From: Schistocerca nitens | Taxonomy: Eukaryota > Arthropoda > Insecta > Orthoptera > Acrididae | Direction of reading: 5' to 3' | NCBI RefSeq assembly: GCF_023898315.1 | Contig: NC_064622.1 | Location: forward strand, 175,542,178 to 175,606,177 | Length of the DNA stretch: 64,000 nt | In this document: one piece after another, positions 43,136 through 54,476 of the stretch | How positions within the stretch are numbered: position 1 is the first letter of the stretch | Layout: every line of letters begins with the position of its first letter | The notes under the pieces: model-generated | Database searches by the model: none | Seen by the model: only the letters and a program-made list of their open reading frames with translations | Told to the model about the DNA's origin: nothing | Made by a program: the position numbers and the translations under genes

Positions 43136-43217
43136 ATCGTCAAGTTCAAACTGTGTGTTGATTTTTCTTGTTGTACTCCTTACAATGCTGCTAAGAGTGA
43201 AAAGTGAAGAACCAAGG
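43136..43217 (-). CDS. M1 aminopeptidase, penultimate coding exon
   Basis: 82 nt bounded by an acceptor 'TTTTGTTTCAG' (ending at 43218) and a donor GTAAGT (starting at 43135). After one split-codon base the frame gives 27 residues, LGSSLFTLSSIVRSTTRKIN then TQFELDD, running in phase 0 into the last exon. This corresponds to the helix pair preceding the terminal helices of M1 aminopeptidases (pattern F-x-x-E-x-E-L before the L-x-x-F helix). The exon is too short for a simple ORF scan. No further upstream exon was found in the window: the next 3.4 kb are a LINE-A copy, so the preceding intron is probably large. Confidence 0.8.
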
Positions 43218-43779
43218 CTGAAACAAAATTATTTCTTAAGTATTCTGTACACTTAAACAATTTGAGCAATTTATTATTATTCTTTTCCAAATAATGTTGT
43301 GTCATTATTGTATATAGCAAACTAAACAAACTAAAGTAAGAACTGTTCCTTGATTATAATTAAATTACACTTGCAATTTTTGCACAAGGATACATTTTGC
43401 ATTGCGGTTTTCTTGTAGTGTGGATAGGATACATTGTCTTTTTGAGAAGACCAGTTTGTGATCCCCAACACCAATGTGAGGAATTAATTTCCTTCTGCAA
43501 CTGACCAAAAACAATACCCATAAGCTCAGCTGCTCATGTGCCCGAATAGCAGAGTGGTAGTAATTTTAAAACTGGCTAGCAAAACCAGTTTACAATGCAC
43601 TTTACAGCTTTTGGTGGCCTCCCTCTGTGTTAAGAACACATGGACTGCTGTTTCACCTTTTTCTTATATTTACTCTTATGTTTCATGTATGAAGCATTTG
43701 ACTTTGAAAGTTTAAGACTACTGTTGTCCCAGTTCACTCAGTTCTTGAAGTATGCATATAAGCACCTTTAGGTAATAGT
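43218..43779 (-). other. Likely intron sequence
   Basis: AT-rich DNA without recognisable exons, presumed intron upstream of the penultimate aminopeptidase exon. Confidence 0.5.
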
Positions 43780-44685
43780 ATCAGAACCATGATCATGGAC
43801 CTTGTCATTGGTGGGGAGGCTTCCGTGCCTCAGAGATACAGATAGCCATACCGTAGATGCAGCCACAACAGAGGCGTATCTGTTGAGAGGCCAGCAAACG
43901 TGTGATTCCTGAAGAGGGGCAGCAGACTTTTCAGTAATTGCAGGAGCAACAGTCTGGATGACTGACTGATCTGGCCTTGTAACACTAACCAAAACGGCCT
44001 TGCTGTGCTTGCACTGCAAATGGCTGAAAGCAAGGGGAAACTACAGCCATAATTTTTCGCGAGGGCAAGCAGCTTTACAGTATGGTTAAATGATGATGGC
44101 GTCCTCTTGGGTAAAATAGTCAGGAGGTAAAATAGTCCCCCATTTGGATCTCCAGGCGGGGACTACTCGGAAGGACATTGCTATCAGGAGGAAGAAAACT
44201 GGCGTTCTATGGGTCGGAGCATGGAATGTCAGATTCCTTAATCGGGCAAGTAGGTTAGAAAATTTAAAAAGGGAAATGGATAGGTTAAGGTTAGATATAG
44301 TGGAAATTAGTGAAGTTCGGTGGCAGGAGGAACAAGACTTCTGGTCAGATGAATACAGGGTTATAAACACAAAATAAAATAGGAGTAATGCAGGAGTAGG
44401 TTTAATAATGAATCAAGAAATAGGAATGCAGGTAAGCTACTACAAACAGCATAGTGAACACATTATTTGGGCCAAGATAGATACGAAGTCCATGCTAACC
44501 GCAGTAGTACAAGTTTATATGCCAACTAGCTCCACAGATGACAAAGAGATTGATGAAATGTATGATGAAATAAAAGAAATTATTCAGATAGTGAAGGGAG
44601 ATGAAAATTTAATAGTCATGGGTGACTGGAATTCGACAGTAGGAAAAGGAAGAGAAGGAAATGTAGTAGGTGAATATGGAATGGG

Positions 44686-44850
44686 GGTAAGGAATACTGT
44701 GGTCGCAGGTTCGAATCCTGCCCCAGGCATGGATGTGTGTCATGTCATTAGGTTAGTTAGGTTTAAGTAGTTCTAAGTTCTAGGGGACTGATGACCTCAT
44801 AAGTTAAGTCCCATAGTACTCAGAGCCATTTGAACCATTTGGTAAGGAAT
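44686..44850 (+). mobile_element. 5'-truncated tRNA-derived SINE inside LINE-A A5
   Basis: Body 44696-44840 starts within the tRNA-like head just before the B box (GGTTCGAATCC, 44708-44718) and ends CATTTGAACCATTT. The perfect duplication is GGTAAGGAAT (44686-44695, 44841-44850). Same family as the full copy at 24901-25121, whose 5' 55 bases or so are missing here. Confidence 0.9.
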
Positions 44851-46013
44851 GAAAGAGGATGCCGCCTGGTAGAATTTTGCACAGAGCATTACTTAATCAA
44901 AGCTAACAATTGGTTCAAGTATCATGAAAGAAGGTTGTATGCATGGAAGAAGCCTGGAGATACTGGAAGGTTTCAGATAGCATATATAATGGTAGGACAG
45001 AGATTTAGGAACCAGGTTTTAAATTGTAAGACATTTCCAGGGGCAGATGTGGACTCTGACCACAATCTATTGGTTATGAACTGTAGATTAAAACTGAAGA
45101 AACTGCAAAAAGGTGGGAATATAAGGAGATGGGATTTGGATAAAGTGACAGAACCAGAGGTTGTAGAGAGTTTCAGATAGAGCATTAGGGAATGATTGAG
45201 AAGAATGGGGGAAAGAAATACAGTAGAAGAAGAATGGGTAGCTTTCAGAGATGAAATAGTGAAGGCAGCAGAGGATCAAGTAGGTAAAAAGTGGAGGGCT
45301 AATAGAAATACTTGGGTAAAAGAAGAGATATTGAATTTAATTGATGAAAGGAGAAAATACAAAAATGCAGTAAATGAAGCAGGCAAAAAGGAATACAAAG
45401 GTCTCAAAAATGAGGAAATGAAAGAGACCTTTGGAGATAAGAGAACCACTTGCATGAATATCAAGAGCTCAGATGAAAAACCAGTTCTAAGCAAAGAAGG
45501 GAAAGCAGAAAGGTGGAAGGAGTATATGGAGGGTCTATACTAGGGCGATGTTCTTGAGGGCAATATTATGGAAATGGAAGAGAATGTAGATGAAGATGAA
45601 ATGGGAGATATGATACTGCGTGAAGAGTTTGACAGAGCACTGAAAGACCTGAGTCGAAACAAGGCCCTGAGAGTAGACAACATTCCATTAGAACTACTGA
45701 TAGCCTTGGAAGAGGCAGCCCTGATAAAACTGTACCATCTGGTGAGCAAGATGTATGAGACAGGCAAAATACCCTCAGACTTTAAGAAGAATATAATAAT
45801 TCCAATCCCAAGGAAAGCAGGTGTTGACAGATGTGAAAATTACCAAACTATCAGTTTAATAAGCCATGACTGTAAAATACTAACTTGAATTCTTTACAGA
45901 CGAATGTAAAATCTGGTAGAAGCCGACCTCGGGGAAGATCAGTTTGAATTCCATAGAAATGTTGGAACACATGAGGCAATACTGACTGTACGACTTATCT
46001 TAGAAAATAGATT

Positions 46014-46219
46014 AAGGAAAGGCAAACCTTCATTTCTAGCATTTGTACACTTAGAGAAAGCTTTTGACAATGTTGACTGGAACACTCTCTTTCAAATTCT
46101 GAAGGTGGCAGGGGTAAAGGAAAGGCAAACCTTCATTTCTAGCATTTGTACACTTAGAGAAAGCTTTTGATAATGTTGACTGGAACACTCTCTTTCAAAT
46201 TCTGAAGGTGGCAGGGGTA
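46014..46219 (+). repeat. 103-bp tandem duplication in LINE-A A5
   Basis: 46014-46116 and 46117-46219, nearly identical, both from AAGGAAAGGCAAACC to GGCAGGGGTA. It duplicates the RT motif A segment (V-H-L-E-K-A-F-D) and shifts the frame. Few differences mean it is recent relative to the rest of this copy. Confidence 0.9.
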
Positions 46220-47230
46220 AAATACAGGGAACAAAAGGCTATTTACAATTTGTACAGAAACCAGATGGCAGTTATAAGAGTCGAGGGGCGTGAAAGGGAA
46301 GCAGTGGTTGAGAAGGGAGTGAGACAGGGTTGTAGCCTATCCCCGATGTTGTTCAATCTGTATATTGAGCAAGCAGTAAAGGAAACAAAAGAAAAATTTG
46401 GAGTAGGAATTAAAATCCATGGAGAAGAAGTAAAAACTTTGAGGTTCGCCAGCTACATTGTAATTCTGTCAGAGGCAGCAAAGGACCTGGAAGAGCAGTT
46501 GACCGGAATGGACAGTGTCTTGAAAGGAGGATATAAGATGAACATAAACAAAATCAAAATCGGGATAATGGAATGTAGTCGAATTAAATCGGCTGATGCT
46601 GAGGGAATTAGATTAGGAACTGAGATGCTTAAAGTAGTAAATGAGTTTTGCTATTTGGGGAGCAAAATAACTGATGGTGGTTGAAGTAGAGAGGATATAA
46701 AATGTAGACTGGCAATGGCAAGGAAAGCATTCCTTAAGAAGAAAAATTTGTTAACATCGAGTTTAGATTTAAGTGTCAGGAAGTCGTTTCTGAAAGTATT
46801 TGTATGGAGTGTAGCTGTGTATGGAAGTGAAATGTGGATGATAAATAGTTAGACAAGAAGAGAATAGAAGCTTTCAAAATGTGGTGCTACAGAAGAATGC
46901 TGAAGATTAGATGGGTAGATCACATAACTATTGAGGAGGTATTGAACAGAATTGGGGAGAAGAGATATTTGTGGCACAACTTGACTAGAAGAAGGGATTG
47001 GTTGGTAGGACATATTCTGATGCATCGTGGGATCACCAATTTAGTATTGAAGGGCAGCGTGGAGGGTAAAAATCGTATAGGGAGACCAAGACATGAATAC
47101 ACTAAACAGATTCAGAAGGATGTAGGTTGCAGTAGGTACTGGGAAATGAAGAAGCTTGCACAGGATAGAGTAGCATGGAGAGCTGCATCAAACCAGTCTC
47201 AGGACTGAAGACCACAACGACAACATCAGA

Positions 47231-47789
47231 GGGTTGTGAGAACAAGTAAACCTTCTCCTGTGATCTCAAGAATGGGTTTTGTGTGCATAATGTTGGAGTG
47301 CAGTCAAACATGGGAGTTTCTTTCTAGTAGCAGACAGTCATAGGCAGGCATTATTAAAATGGGGATTCTCCCAGAATTATTCTTATAGTTGTGGCTATGA
47401 GAATTAATTTTATGATTCAGAACAAGGCTTGTAAAATATTGATCAGAATGATCATGCTTTGTAGTTTACCTAAATGTTATGGCATTGCTCTTGTATTATT
47501 TAAGAAATTATCATATGGACAATGTGGATAAATTGGCAGAAGCAGGTCATATAGCAGTACCAGGAAACCACCAAATTCAATTCTCTGAAACTACAGTTGT
47601 ATCAGGGTCCAATCATTACTGTGCAGGAATGTACAGTCAAGCCTTAGAAACGCAAAACACACAAAAAACTGAAAAGAAGAGAAACTGTAATTACACATAT
47701 TGTGGCTCTTCGTGTTAAATAAAGCAGAAAGTAGCAACTCTTCTCCTGTAATAGCTACATAGTTCCAAGATCTTAGCTGTGGCAAAATG
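47231..47789. other. No recognised feature
   Basis: Between LINE-A A5 and a foldback. I looked for a further aminopeptidase exon on the minus strand and saw none. Confidence 0.45.
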
Positions 47790-48456
47790 ACGCCATTGTA
47801 TGAAACATCCTGGCAAATTAAAACACTTCCCACAGCTTCATTTCTGCTAGTACCTTATCTCCTACTCTCCTACATTCCAAACTTCACAGATGCTCTCCTG
47901 TGAACCTTGTAGAACTAGCATTCCTAAAGGAAAGGATATTGCAGAGACATGTCTTAGCTACAGCCTGGGGGATGTTTTCAGAATGAAATTTTCATTCTGC
48001 AGAGGAGTGTGCACTGACATGAAATTTTTTGACAGATTAAATCTGTGTGCCGGACCGGGACTCAAACTCGGGACTTTTGCCTTTTGCAGGTATGTACACA
48101 CAGTTTTAATCTGTCAGGAAGTTTCATATCAGTGCAAATTCTGCTGCAGAGTGAAAATTTCAGTGTGGAAACATCCCCTAGCCTGTGGCTAAGCCATGTA
48201 TCCCCTGTATCCCTTCTTCCAGAAGTGCTAGTACTGCAAGGTTTGCAGAAGAGCTTTTGTGAAGTTTGGAAGGTAGGAGACAAGGTACTAGCACAGTTGA
48301 AGCTGTGGGAATGGGCTGTCAGTAGAGCACATGCCCACAAAAGGAAAAGGTTCCAAGTTTGAGTCTCAGTCTGCCACACATTTTTAATCTTACAGGAAGT
48401 TTCATATTAGTGCACACTCCACTGCAGAGTGAAAATTTCATTCTGGAAACACTATT
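47790..48456. mobile_element. Foldback repeat with a tRNA-like B box
   Basis: Segments 47820-47975 and 48175-48335 are inverted relative to each other (for example GAAAGGATATTGCAG...CTTAGCTACAGCCTGGG against CCTAGCCTGTGGCTAAG). The outer and middle parts repeat 'GAATGAAATTTTCATTCTGCA' and 'GACAGATTAAA...GTCAGGAAGTTTCATAT'-like phrases in both orientations. 'AAGGTTCCAAGTTTGAGTCTC' near 48347 resembles a B box. I recognise this as an abundant orthopteran repeat but cannot assign a class. Confidence 0.6.
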
Positions 48457-48492
48457 GTATAGTTAAACTGTAAACAGTTCACCCACTCCTAA

Positions 48493-49172
48493 CTAGGAGC
48501 AAATTGCATAATTTCATCTGTATACTTTGATAGTTGATTTCCTTGAGTTTCTGCACGTTAATTTAATATCTAACAGCCATAGTTCTCATGTTTTGTGACA
48601 TATCACAAGTTCCTAATCAGGTGCGAATTATTTAGTTTCACCTGAGTGCTTTGGTAGTTAGGTTTTTGAATCTCCGCGTATTAAACTAATTTATTAGACA
48701 CAGTTCCTGTGTTTTTGTCAGGGTTTACAGTAGAGTACTGTATCACAAGTCAATAGTTGTTTCTTTGTTTTGAAAGCTAGTGACCGCTTGTTGTCATTAG
48801 TCAGCCAGTTAGGCAGTAGCAGCCAGCTGAGACAGAGGCAGCAACAGGAAAGTAGTCAATTTTGTGATGAATTCCTGGCCAGGAACAAATTGTATAATTT
48901 CATCTGTGTGATTTGATAGTTTAGTTTCTTGAGTTTTTGTGTGTTAATTTAATATCTAAAAGCCACAGTTCTCATGTTTTCATTTGCATCAGAAAGTAAA
49001 CCAATTTTGTGACATATTACAAGTTTCAAATCAGGGAAGAATTATTTAATTTCACCTGAGTGCTTTGGTAGTTAGGTTTTTGAATCTCTGTCTATTAACC
49101 TAATTTATTAGACACAGTTCCTGCATTTTCATTAGTGTCCACAGTAGAGTCCTGCAGCACGTGCCAATAGTC
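48493..49172 (+). repeat. Repeated units in the CR1 5' leader
   Basis: Two large copies (about 48493-48755 and 48880-49172) each hold two related sub-units of 130-150 bp, one starting 'AATTTCATCTGT' and one 'AATTTCACCTGAGTGC'. All share 'TAGTT.AGTTT.TTGA.T.T', 'TTAAT.TA.T' and 'CACAGTTC' in order, giving four monomers before ORF1. Monomer arrays at LINE 5' ends are known to carry promoters in other species; that role here is inferred. Confidence 0.7.
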
Positions 49173-49197
49173 TGTTTATCTGGGTAGTTCAGTTTTC

Positions 49198-50195
49198 CAT
49201 GGTCTTTAGTATGGGTAGGGACTGTGACTGTTGTGTGCGGATGTGAGCTGAGTTGGGGACATTTTGCTCTCAGCTCCAGGCTGTGATGGCTTTGGTTGCA
49301 CATCTTGAAGCTGCAGTGAAGGGGCACCCCTGTTGTGGGCCGGCTGTGGGGATCTAACGGATGTCCAGCATGTCAGAGTCCTCCTATTGGTCCTCATCAG
49401 TGACCAGCCCAGTTACTGCTGGTACTGAGGTTGACCCCTCAGCTGTGGTCAAACGGGAGGTTGCCCTGGAGCACAGCAGGTGGTGAAAGACTTCCCAGGT
49501 TGCCAAATGTAAGGCCTCCCTGGTTAGGCTGACAAACAGGTTCCAGGTGATGTCTGTGGCTGACACTGTCATTCGGCCAGATGCCATCGTCTGTCCTGTA
49601 TCGGAGGAAACCTCTCAGTCTGCAAGATCTGGGCAATCACAGAGGGTGGGAATATTGATAGTTGGGAGCTGCAATGTTGGGTGTATTATGGGGCCTCTTA
49701 GGGACATGGCTGCTGAGAAGGGGAAGAAAGCCAATGTGCACTCCGTATGCATACTGAGTGGAGCCATTCCAGATGTGGAACGGGTCCTTCTGGAGGCCAT
49801 GAAGAGCACAGGATGCAGCCAGTTGCATGGGGTGGCTCACATTGGTACCAATGATGTCAGTCACTTTGGATCAGAAGAGATTCTCTCTGGTTTTGAGCGG
49901 CTAATAGAAGTGGTAAAGGCTGCCAGTCTTGCTTGCAAGATGAAAACAGAGCTGATCATTTGCAACATAGTTGACAGGACTGACTGCGGACCTTTGGTAC
50001 AGAGCTGAGTGGAGGGTCTGAATCAGAGGCTCAGATGGTTCTATGACTGTGTAGACTACAGATTCCTTGACTTGCACCACAGGGTGGTTGGTTTTTGGAT
50101 TGCGCTGAATGGGTCAGGAGGCCACTACATGTAAGAGGCAGCTACACAGGTATCAGGGGCTGTGTAGTGTGAACTGGGTGTTTTTTAAAGTTAGA
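49198..50195 (+). pseudogene. CR1 ORF1 with SGNH-esterase-like domain
   Basis: The frame starts at ATG 49198 ('MGRDCDCCVRM' shortly after) and is broken by stops; the longest open piece is 49547-50008. The SGNH blocks are visible: 'ILIVGSCNVG' (block I, the catalytic Ser replaced by Cys), 'LSGAIPDVERVL' (block II region), 'VAHIGTNDVSHFG' (block III with the G-x-N), and after the stop 'SGGHYM' (block V His). The N-terminus has Cys pairs and a coiled-coil-like stretch ('LQAVMALVAHLEAAV'). Esterase ORF1 proteins are known from CR1 elements; their substrate is not settled. Confidence 0.65.
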
Positions 50196-50331
50196 GGGTC
50201 CCAGGAAAACACAAAAAGGGTATCAGTCACAAAGGGTCCAGGCCAAACACAGAAAGTATGCAGATACAGGAACCATCTGTACAACTGTTGTAAACTGTCA
50301 TAGCTGTGTTTGGAAAATACCAGAGCTCCAA

Positions 50332-50685
50332 GTGCTAATAGAAAGAACTGATACTCAAACTGTTATAGGCACTGAAATCTGGCTAAAGCTGGAGATAAGT
50401 TCAGCTGAAATTTTGCGAGGACAGGCTAAACACAGTTGGTGGTGGCGTGTTTGTTGTTGTAGAAGTAGTTTATCTTGTCGCAAAATTGAAGTAGATAGTT
50501 CCTGTGAGCTAGTATGGGCAGAGGTCATTGTTGACAACCAGAATACAATAATAATTGGATCCTTTTACTGTCCTCCCAATTCAGATGACACAGTTGCTGA
50601 AAGGCTCAAAGAAAATTTTAGTTTAATTTCAAACACATACCCAACTCATACAATTATAGTTGGTGGTGACTTTATTTACCCTTGA
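50332..50685 (+). pseudogene. CR1 APE endonuclease fragment
   Basis: 117 codons. 'SCELVWAEVIVDNQNTIIIG' then 'SFYCPPNSDD' is the central strand pair of APE-type LINE endonucleases, and 'TIIVGGDFIYP' the D-x-N strand, with Asn replaced by Ile. The following residues (normally the D-W/H region) are interrupted by TGA at 50683. The N-terminal part shows 'IGTEIWLK' with the conserved Glu. Confidence 0.7.
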
Positions 50686-51429
50686 TATGTTGGCAAAAAT
50701 GGATGTTTAATTCTGAAAGTATGCATAAAACATCATCTGAAATTATGCTAAATGCATTCTCTGAAAATTATTTCAAGCAGCTAGTTCATGAGCCCATGTG
50801 AATAGTAAACAGTTGTGAAAACACACTTAACCTCTTAGCAACAAATAATCTTGAGTTAATAACAGGCATCAAAATGGATATGGGGATTAGTAAACACAGG
50901 GTTGTCATAGCGAGATTGAATATTGTAATTGCCAAATCCTCCAAAAACAAATAAAAATGCACCCATTCAAAAAAGCAGATAAAAATTCACTTGACACCTT
51001 CCTGAGAGACATTCTCCACTCCTTCCACATTAACAATGTAAGTGTAGACCAGATGTGGTTTGAAGTCAAAGAAATAGTATTGGAAGTTGTTGAGAGATTT
51101 ATACCAAATAAATTAACAAACAACAGAGCTGATGCTTGTTGGTAAATAAAACAGGCCAGAACACTGTTGCAGAAACAACTAAAAAACATGCCAAATTTAA
51201 ACAGACACAAAATCTCCAAGACTGGCTATCTTTTACAGAAGATCGAAATATAGTGCGGTTGGAAGATGCTTATAATAGTTTCCACAATGAAGCTTTGTCT
51301 TGAAACCTTTCAGAAAATCCAAAGAGATTCTGATTGTATGTGACGTATGCTAGCGTCAAGAAACAAACAATGCCTTCTCTGTAGGATAGCAATGGGGATA
51401 CTACTGAAGACAGTGCTGCCAAAGCAGAG

Positions 51430-52662
51430 TTGCTAAATACAGCCTTCCAAAATGCCTTCACAAAAGAAGACAAAGTAAATATTTCAGAATTTGAATCAAG
51501 AACAGCTGCCAACATGAGTAATGTAGAAGTAGATATCTTTGGAGTAGTGAAGCAACTTAAATCACTTAATAAAAGCAAGTCTTCTGGTCTGGACTGTGTA
51601 CCAATTAGGTTCCTTTCAGAGTATGCTGATGCAATAGCTCCATACTTAACTGTATATCTGTACCCAAAGACTGGAAAGTTGCAGAGGTCACACCAGTATT
51701 CAAGGAAGGTAGTAGGAGTAATCCACTAAATTACAGGCACATTTCATTAAAGTCGATATGCTGCAGGATTTTGAAACATATATTGTGTTCAAACATTATG
51801 AATTACCTCAAAGAAAATGGTCTATTGACTTGCAGTCAACATGGATTTGTAAAACATCGTTCTTGTGAAACACAACTAGCTCTTTTCCTCACATGAAGTG
51901 TTAAGTGCTATTGACAAGGGATTTAAAATTGATTCCAGATTTCTGGATTTCTGGAAGGCTTTCGACACTGTACCACACAAACAGCTTGTATTGAAGTTGC
52001 ATACTTATGGAATATCGTCTCAGTTATACGACTGGATTCATGATTTCCTGTCAGAGAGGTCACAGTTTGTAGTAACTGAAGGAAAGTCATTGAGTAAAAC
52101 AGAACTGATTTCTAGCATTCCCCAAGGTAGTGTTATGGGCCCTGTTCCTTATCTATATAAACAATTTGGGAGACAATCTGAGCAGCCGTCTTAGGTTGTT
52201 TGCAGATGACGCTGCCATTTATTGACTTGTGAAGTCATTAGAAGATCAAACCAAATTGCAAAACGATTTAGAAAAGATATCTCTATGGTGAAAAATTGGC
52301 AATTGACACTAAATAAATAAAAGTGTGAGGTCATCCACATGAGTGCTGGAAGAAATCCATTAAACTTTGGTTACACAATAAATCTGTCAAATCTAAAAGC
52401 CATAAATACAACTAAATATCTAGGAATTACAATTATGAACAACTTAAATTGGAAGGAATATATAGAAAATGTTGTGGGGAAGGCTAGCAAAAGACTGTGT
52501 TTTATTGGCAGGACACTTAGAAAATGTAATATATCTGCCTACACTATGCTTGCCCGTCCTCTTTCAGAATACTGTTGCATGATGTGGAATCCTTACCAGA
52601 TAGTATTGACGGAGTACATTGAAAAAGTTCAAAGAAGGGCAGCACATTTTGTATTGTTGTGA
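51430..52662 (+). pseudogene. CR1 reverse transcriptase
   Basis: 51430-51729: 'VKQLKSLNKSKSSGLDCVPIRFL' (the start of the RT domain; read KSLNKSKSSGLDCVPI). 51898-52194: 'FLDFWKAFDTVPHKQLVLKL' (motif A, Asp intact) and 'SSIPQGSVMGP' (motif B). At about 52195, 'LRLFADDAAIY' has the catalytic F-A-D-D intact but is followed by a stop. 52339-52662: 'TKYLGITIMNNLNWKEYI' and 'EKVQRRAAHFV' (thumb and C-terminus). Frameshifts separate the pieces. Confidence 0.8.
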
Positions 52663-52995
52663 AATAGGGGAGAGAGAGTCACTGAAATGATACGTGATTT
52701 GGGACGGACATCATTAAAACAAAGGCATTTTTTGCTGCAGAGGAATCTTCTCACAAATCACCAACTTTCTCCACTAAATGCGAAAATATTTTGTTGATGC
52801 CGACCTACATAGGGAGAAATGATCACCATGATAAAATAAGGGAAATAAGAGCTAGTACAGAAATTTATAGGTGTTCATTCTTTCTGCGCGCTGTACGAGA
52901 TTGGAATAATAGAGAATTGTGAAGGTGGTTTGATGAACCCTCTGCCAGGCACTTAAATGCGATTTGGAGAGTATCCATGTAGATGAGTAGATGTA

Positions 52996-53299
52996 GCTGT
53001 AGTTCACCTCCCTGAGTTTGTTTAAGTTTCCCTTATAGCCTCTGAGGATGTCTTCAGAATTAGGAGAAAAATGTTAGGCACTGACACAAACCTTAGTCCA
53101 TAGACTAATGCCCACAAAAAAATAAAATAAAAAAAGTATATTAAGGTGGTGTATTGTATAATTATTTTGCTTTGAGACCTACACTGTAGAGCTGTAAGGG
53201 GTAGAAGTCTGTATTCAGTCAGGATTCATCAAGTACCAGTTGAACTATGTTTCTGGCTGCAATGTGAATCAGTATCTAGCAGTTTCAGTTCCTGGCAGT
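52996..53299. other. Unassigned sequence with a degenerate hammerhead-like motif
   Basis: CTGAGGA at 53042-53048 and 'GGAGAAAAA' at 53063-53071 are described under findings. Otherwise AT-rich, with no other feature seen. Confidence 0.4.
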
Positions 53300-54050
53300 T
53301 TGAGCAGGGAAGGAAATCGAGAAGAAATTTAGAAAGAGCATTAAAGTTGAGAAAGAAGAACTGTTGCTGATGATATTGTAATTCTGTCACAGATGGCAAA
53401 TGACTTGGAAGAGCAATCGGATGAAATAGATAATGTGTTCAAAAGAAGTTACGGGATGAAGATTAACAAAAGTAAAACAAAGGTAATGGAATATAGTCAA
53501 ATTTAATGAGACAGTGTTGGGGGAACTACATTAGGAAATGAGACACTACAAGTAATACATGCGGTTTGCTATTTGGGCAGCAAAATAACTGATGATGAAG
53601 CCTTTACTGAAGGTATTTGTCTGGAATGTAGTCTTGTGTGGAACTGAACTGTGGACAATAAGCAGTTCAGACAAAAAGAGGATAGAAGCTTTTGAAATGT
53701 GATGCTACGAGAGAAGATTAGATGGTAAATTGAGTGTCTAATGAGGAGGTACTGAATTAAATTGGGGAAAATAGAAATTTATGCCACAACTTGACTAAAA
53801 GAAGGTAATGCTTAGTAGGACATATCCTGAGGGATCAAGGAAGAGCCAGTTTAGTAATGGACGAATGCATGGAGGGTAAAAATTGTAGGTGACGACCTAG
53901 GCTTGCATACAATAAGCAGGTTCAGATGGATGTAGGCTGTAGTTGTTACTTAGAGATGAAGAAGCTTGTGCAGGAAAGACTAGTCTCAAGAGCTGCTTCA
54001 AAACATTCTTCAGCAACAACAACAACAATAATAACAACAACAACAATGGG
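53300..54050 (+). mobile_element. LINE-A copy A8, 5'-truncated
   Basis: It starts in the segment before the RT palm ('GATGATATTGTAATTCTGTC' at about 53366, the F-A-D-D strand with part missing) and runs to the CAA/CAATAA-rich tail at 54006-54046. Internal losses occur near 53600 and 53730. More diverged than A2 or A5. No clear duplication. Confidence 0.75.
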
Positions 54051-54474
54051 AGACTCATAACCAAAGAACGAAGTGGTGTGTACAAAAAAAGGGAGTAGTA
54101 AAAATGCATGGTGTTCATCCACAGTCACCTTGTAGGTGCTTATTTAAGGAGTTAGGTTTTTTCATTGCACTTTCACTAAAAAAAGTCATTACAAATAATA
54201 TGTCACAGTTAAAGAAGACCATCAATATTCATAACTACTACACTGGAAGAAAAAATGAGCTTCATTACTCATTACTAAAGCTGTCACTGGCCCAGAAAGC
54301 AATTCACGATGCTCCCACAAAATTCTTTGATCATTGGCCCAAAGAAGACGAAATGTCTGACAGGTGACAGGCAGTTTTAAATCTAATCGGAAATAAATTT
54401 TTTGGACAACTCTTTCTTTTCTATACACGAATATTAACGCAAACAAAGATAGCATATGTAACATAGTATGCAAA
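54051..54474. other. No confident feature
   Basis: On the minus strand 'VTALVMSNEAHFFFQ' (about 54270) vaguely recalls a mariner catalytic segment (S-D-E-A-H-F), and the plus-strand frame 54104-54367 is open for 87 codons. Neither is convincing. Confidence 0.3.
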
Positions 54475-54476
54475 TA

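Larger units (their letters stand above)
43780..47230 (+). mobile_element. LINE-A copy A5, near full length
   Basis: ATCAGA at 43780-43785 and 47225-47230 flanks it. The 5' leader, endonuclease ('LIVMGDWNSTVGKG', '[12 protein letters not shown]'), linker, RT fingers ('FKKNIIIPIPRKAGVDRCENYQ'-type signature, read IIIPIPRKAGVDRCENY), palm and terminal domain are all present, with frameshifts and a deletion of part of the linker (about 45413). The catalytic F-A-D-D reads F-A-S-Y at about 46446. A SINE interrupts the endonuclease and a 103-bp tandem duplication lies before the palm. Confidence 0.85.
48490..52995 (+). mobile_element. CR1-type LINE, near full length
   Basis: 5' region with internal repeats (48493-49172), ORF1 with an SGNH-esterase-like domain, APE endonuclease, RT and the family 3' end at about 52995 (ATGTAGATGAGTAGATGTAG). 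An esterase-type ORF1 together with an APE endonuclease is a known combination in the CR1 clade. All frames are broken. Same family as the 3' fragments at 18241 and 37144, which it helps to classify. Confidence 0.8.
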
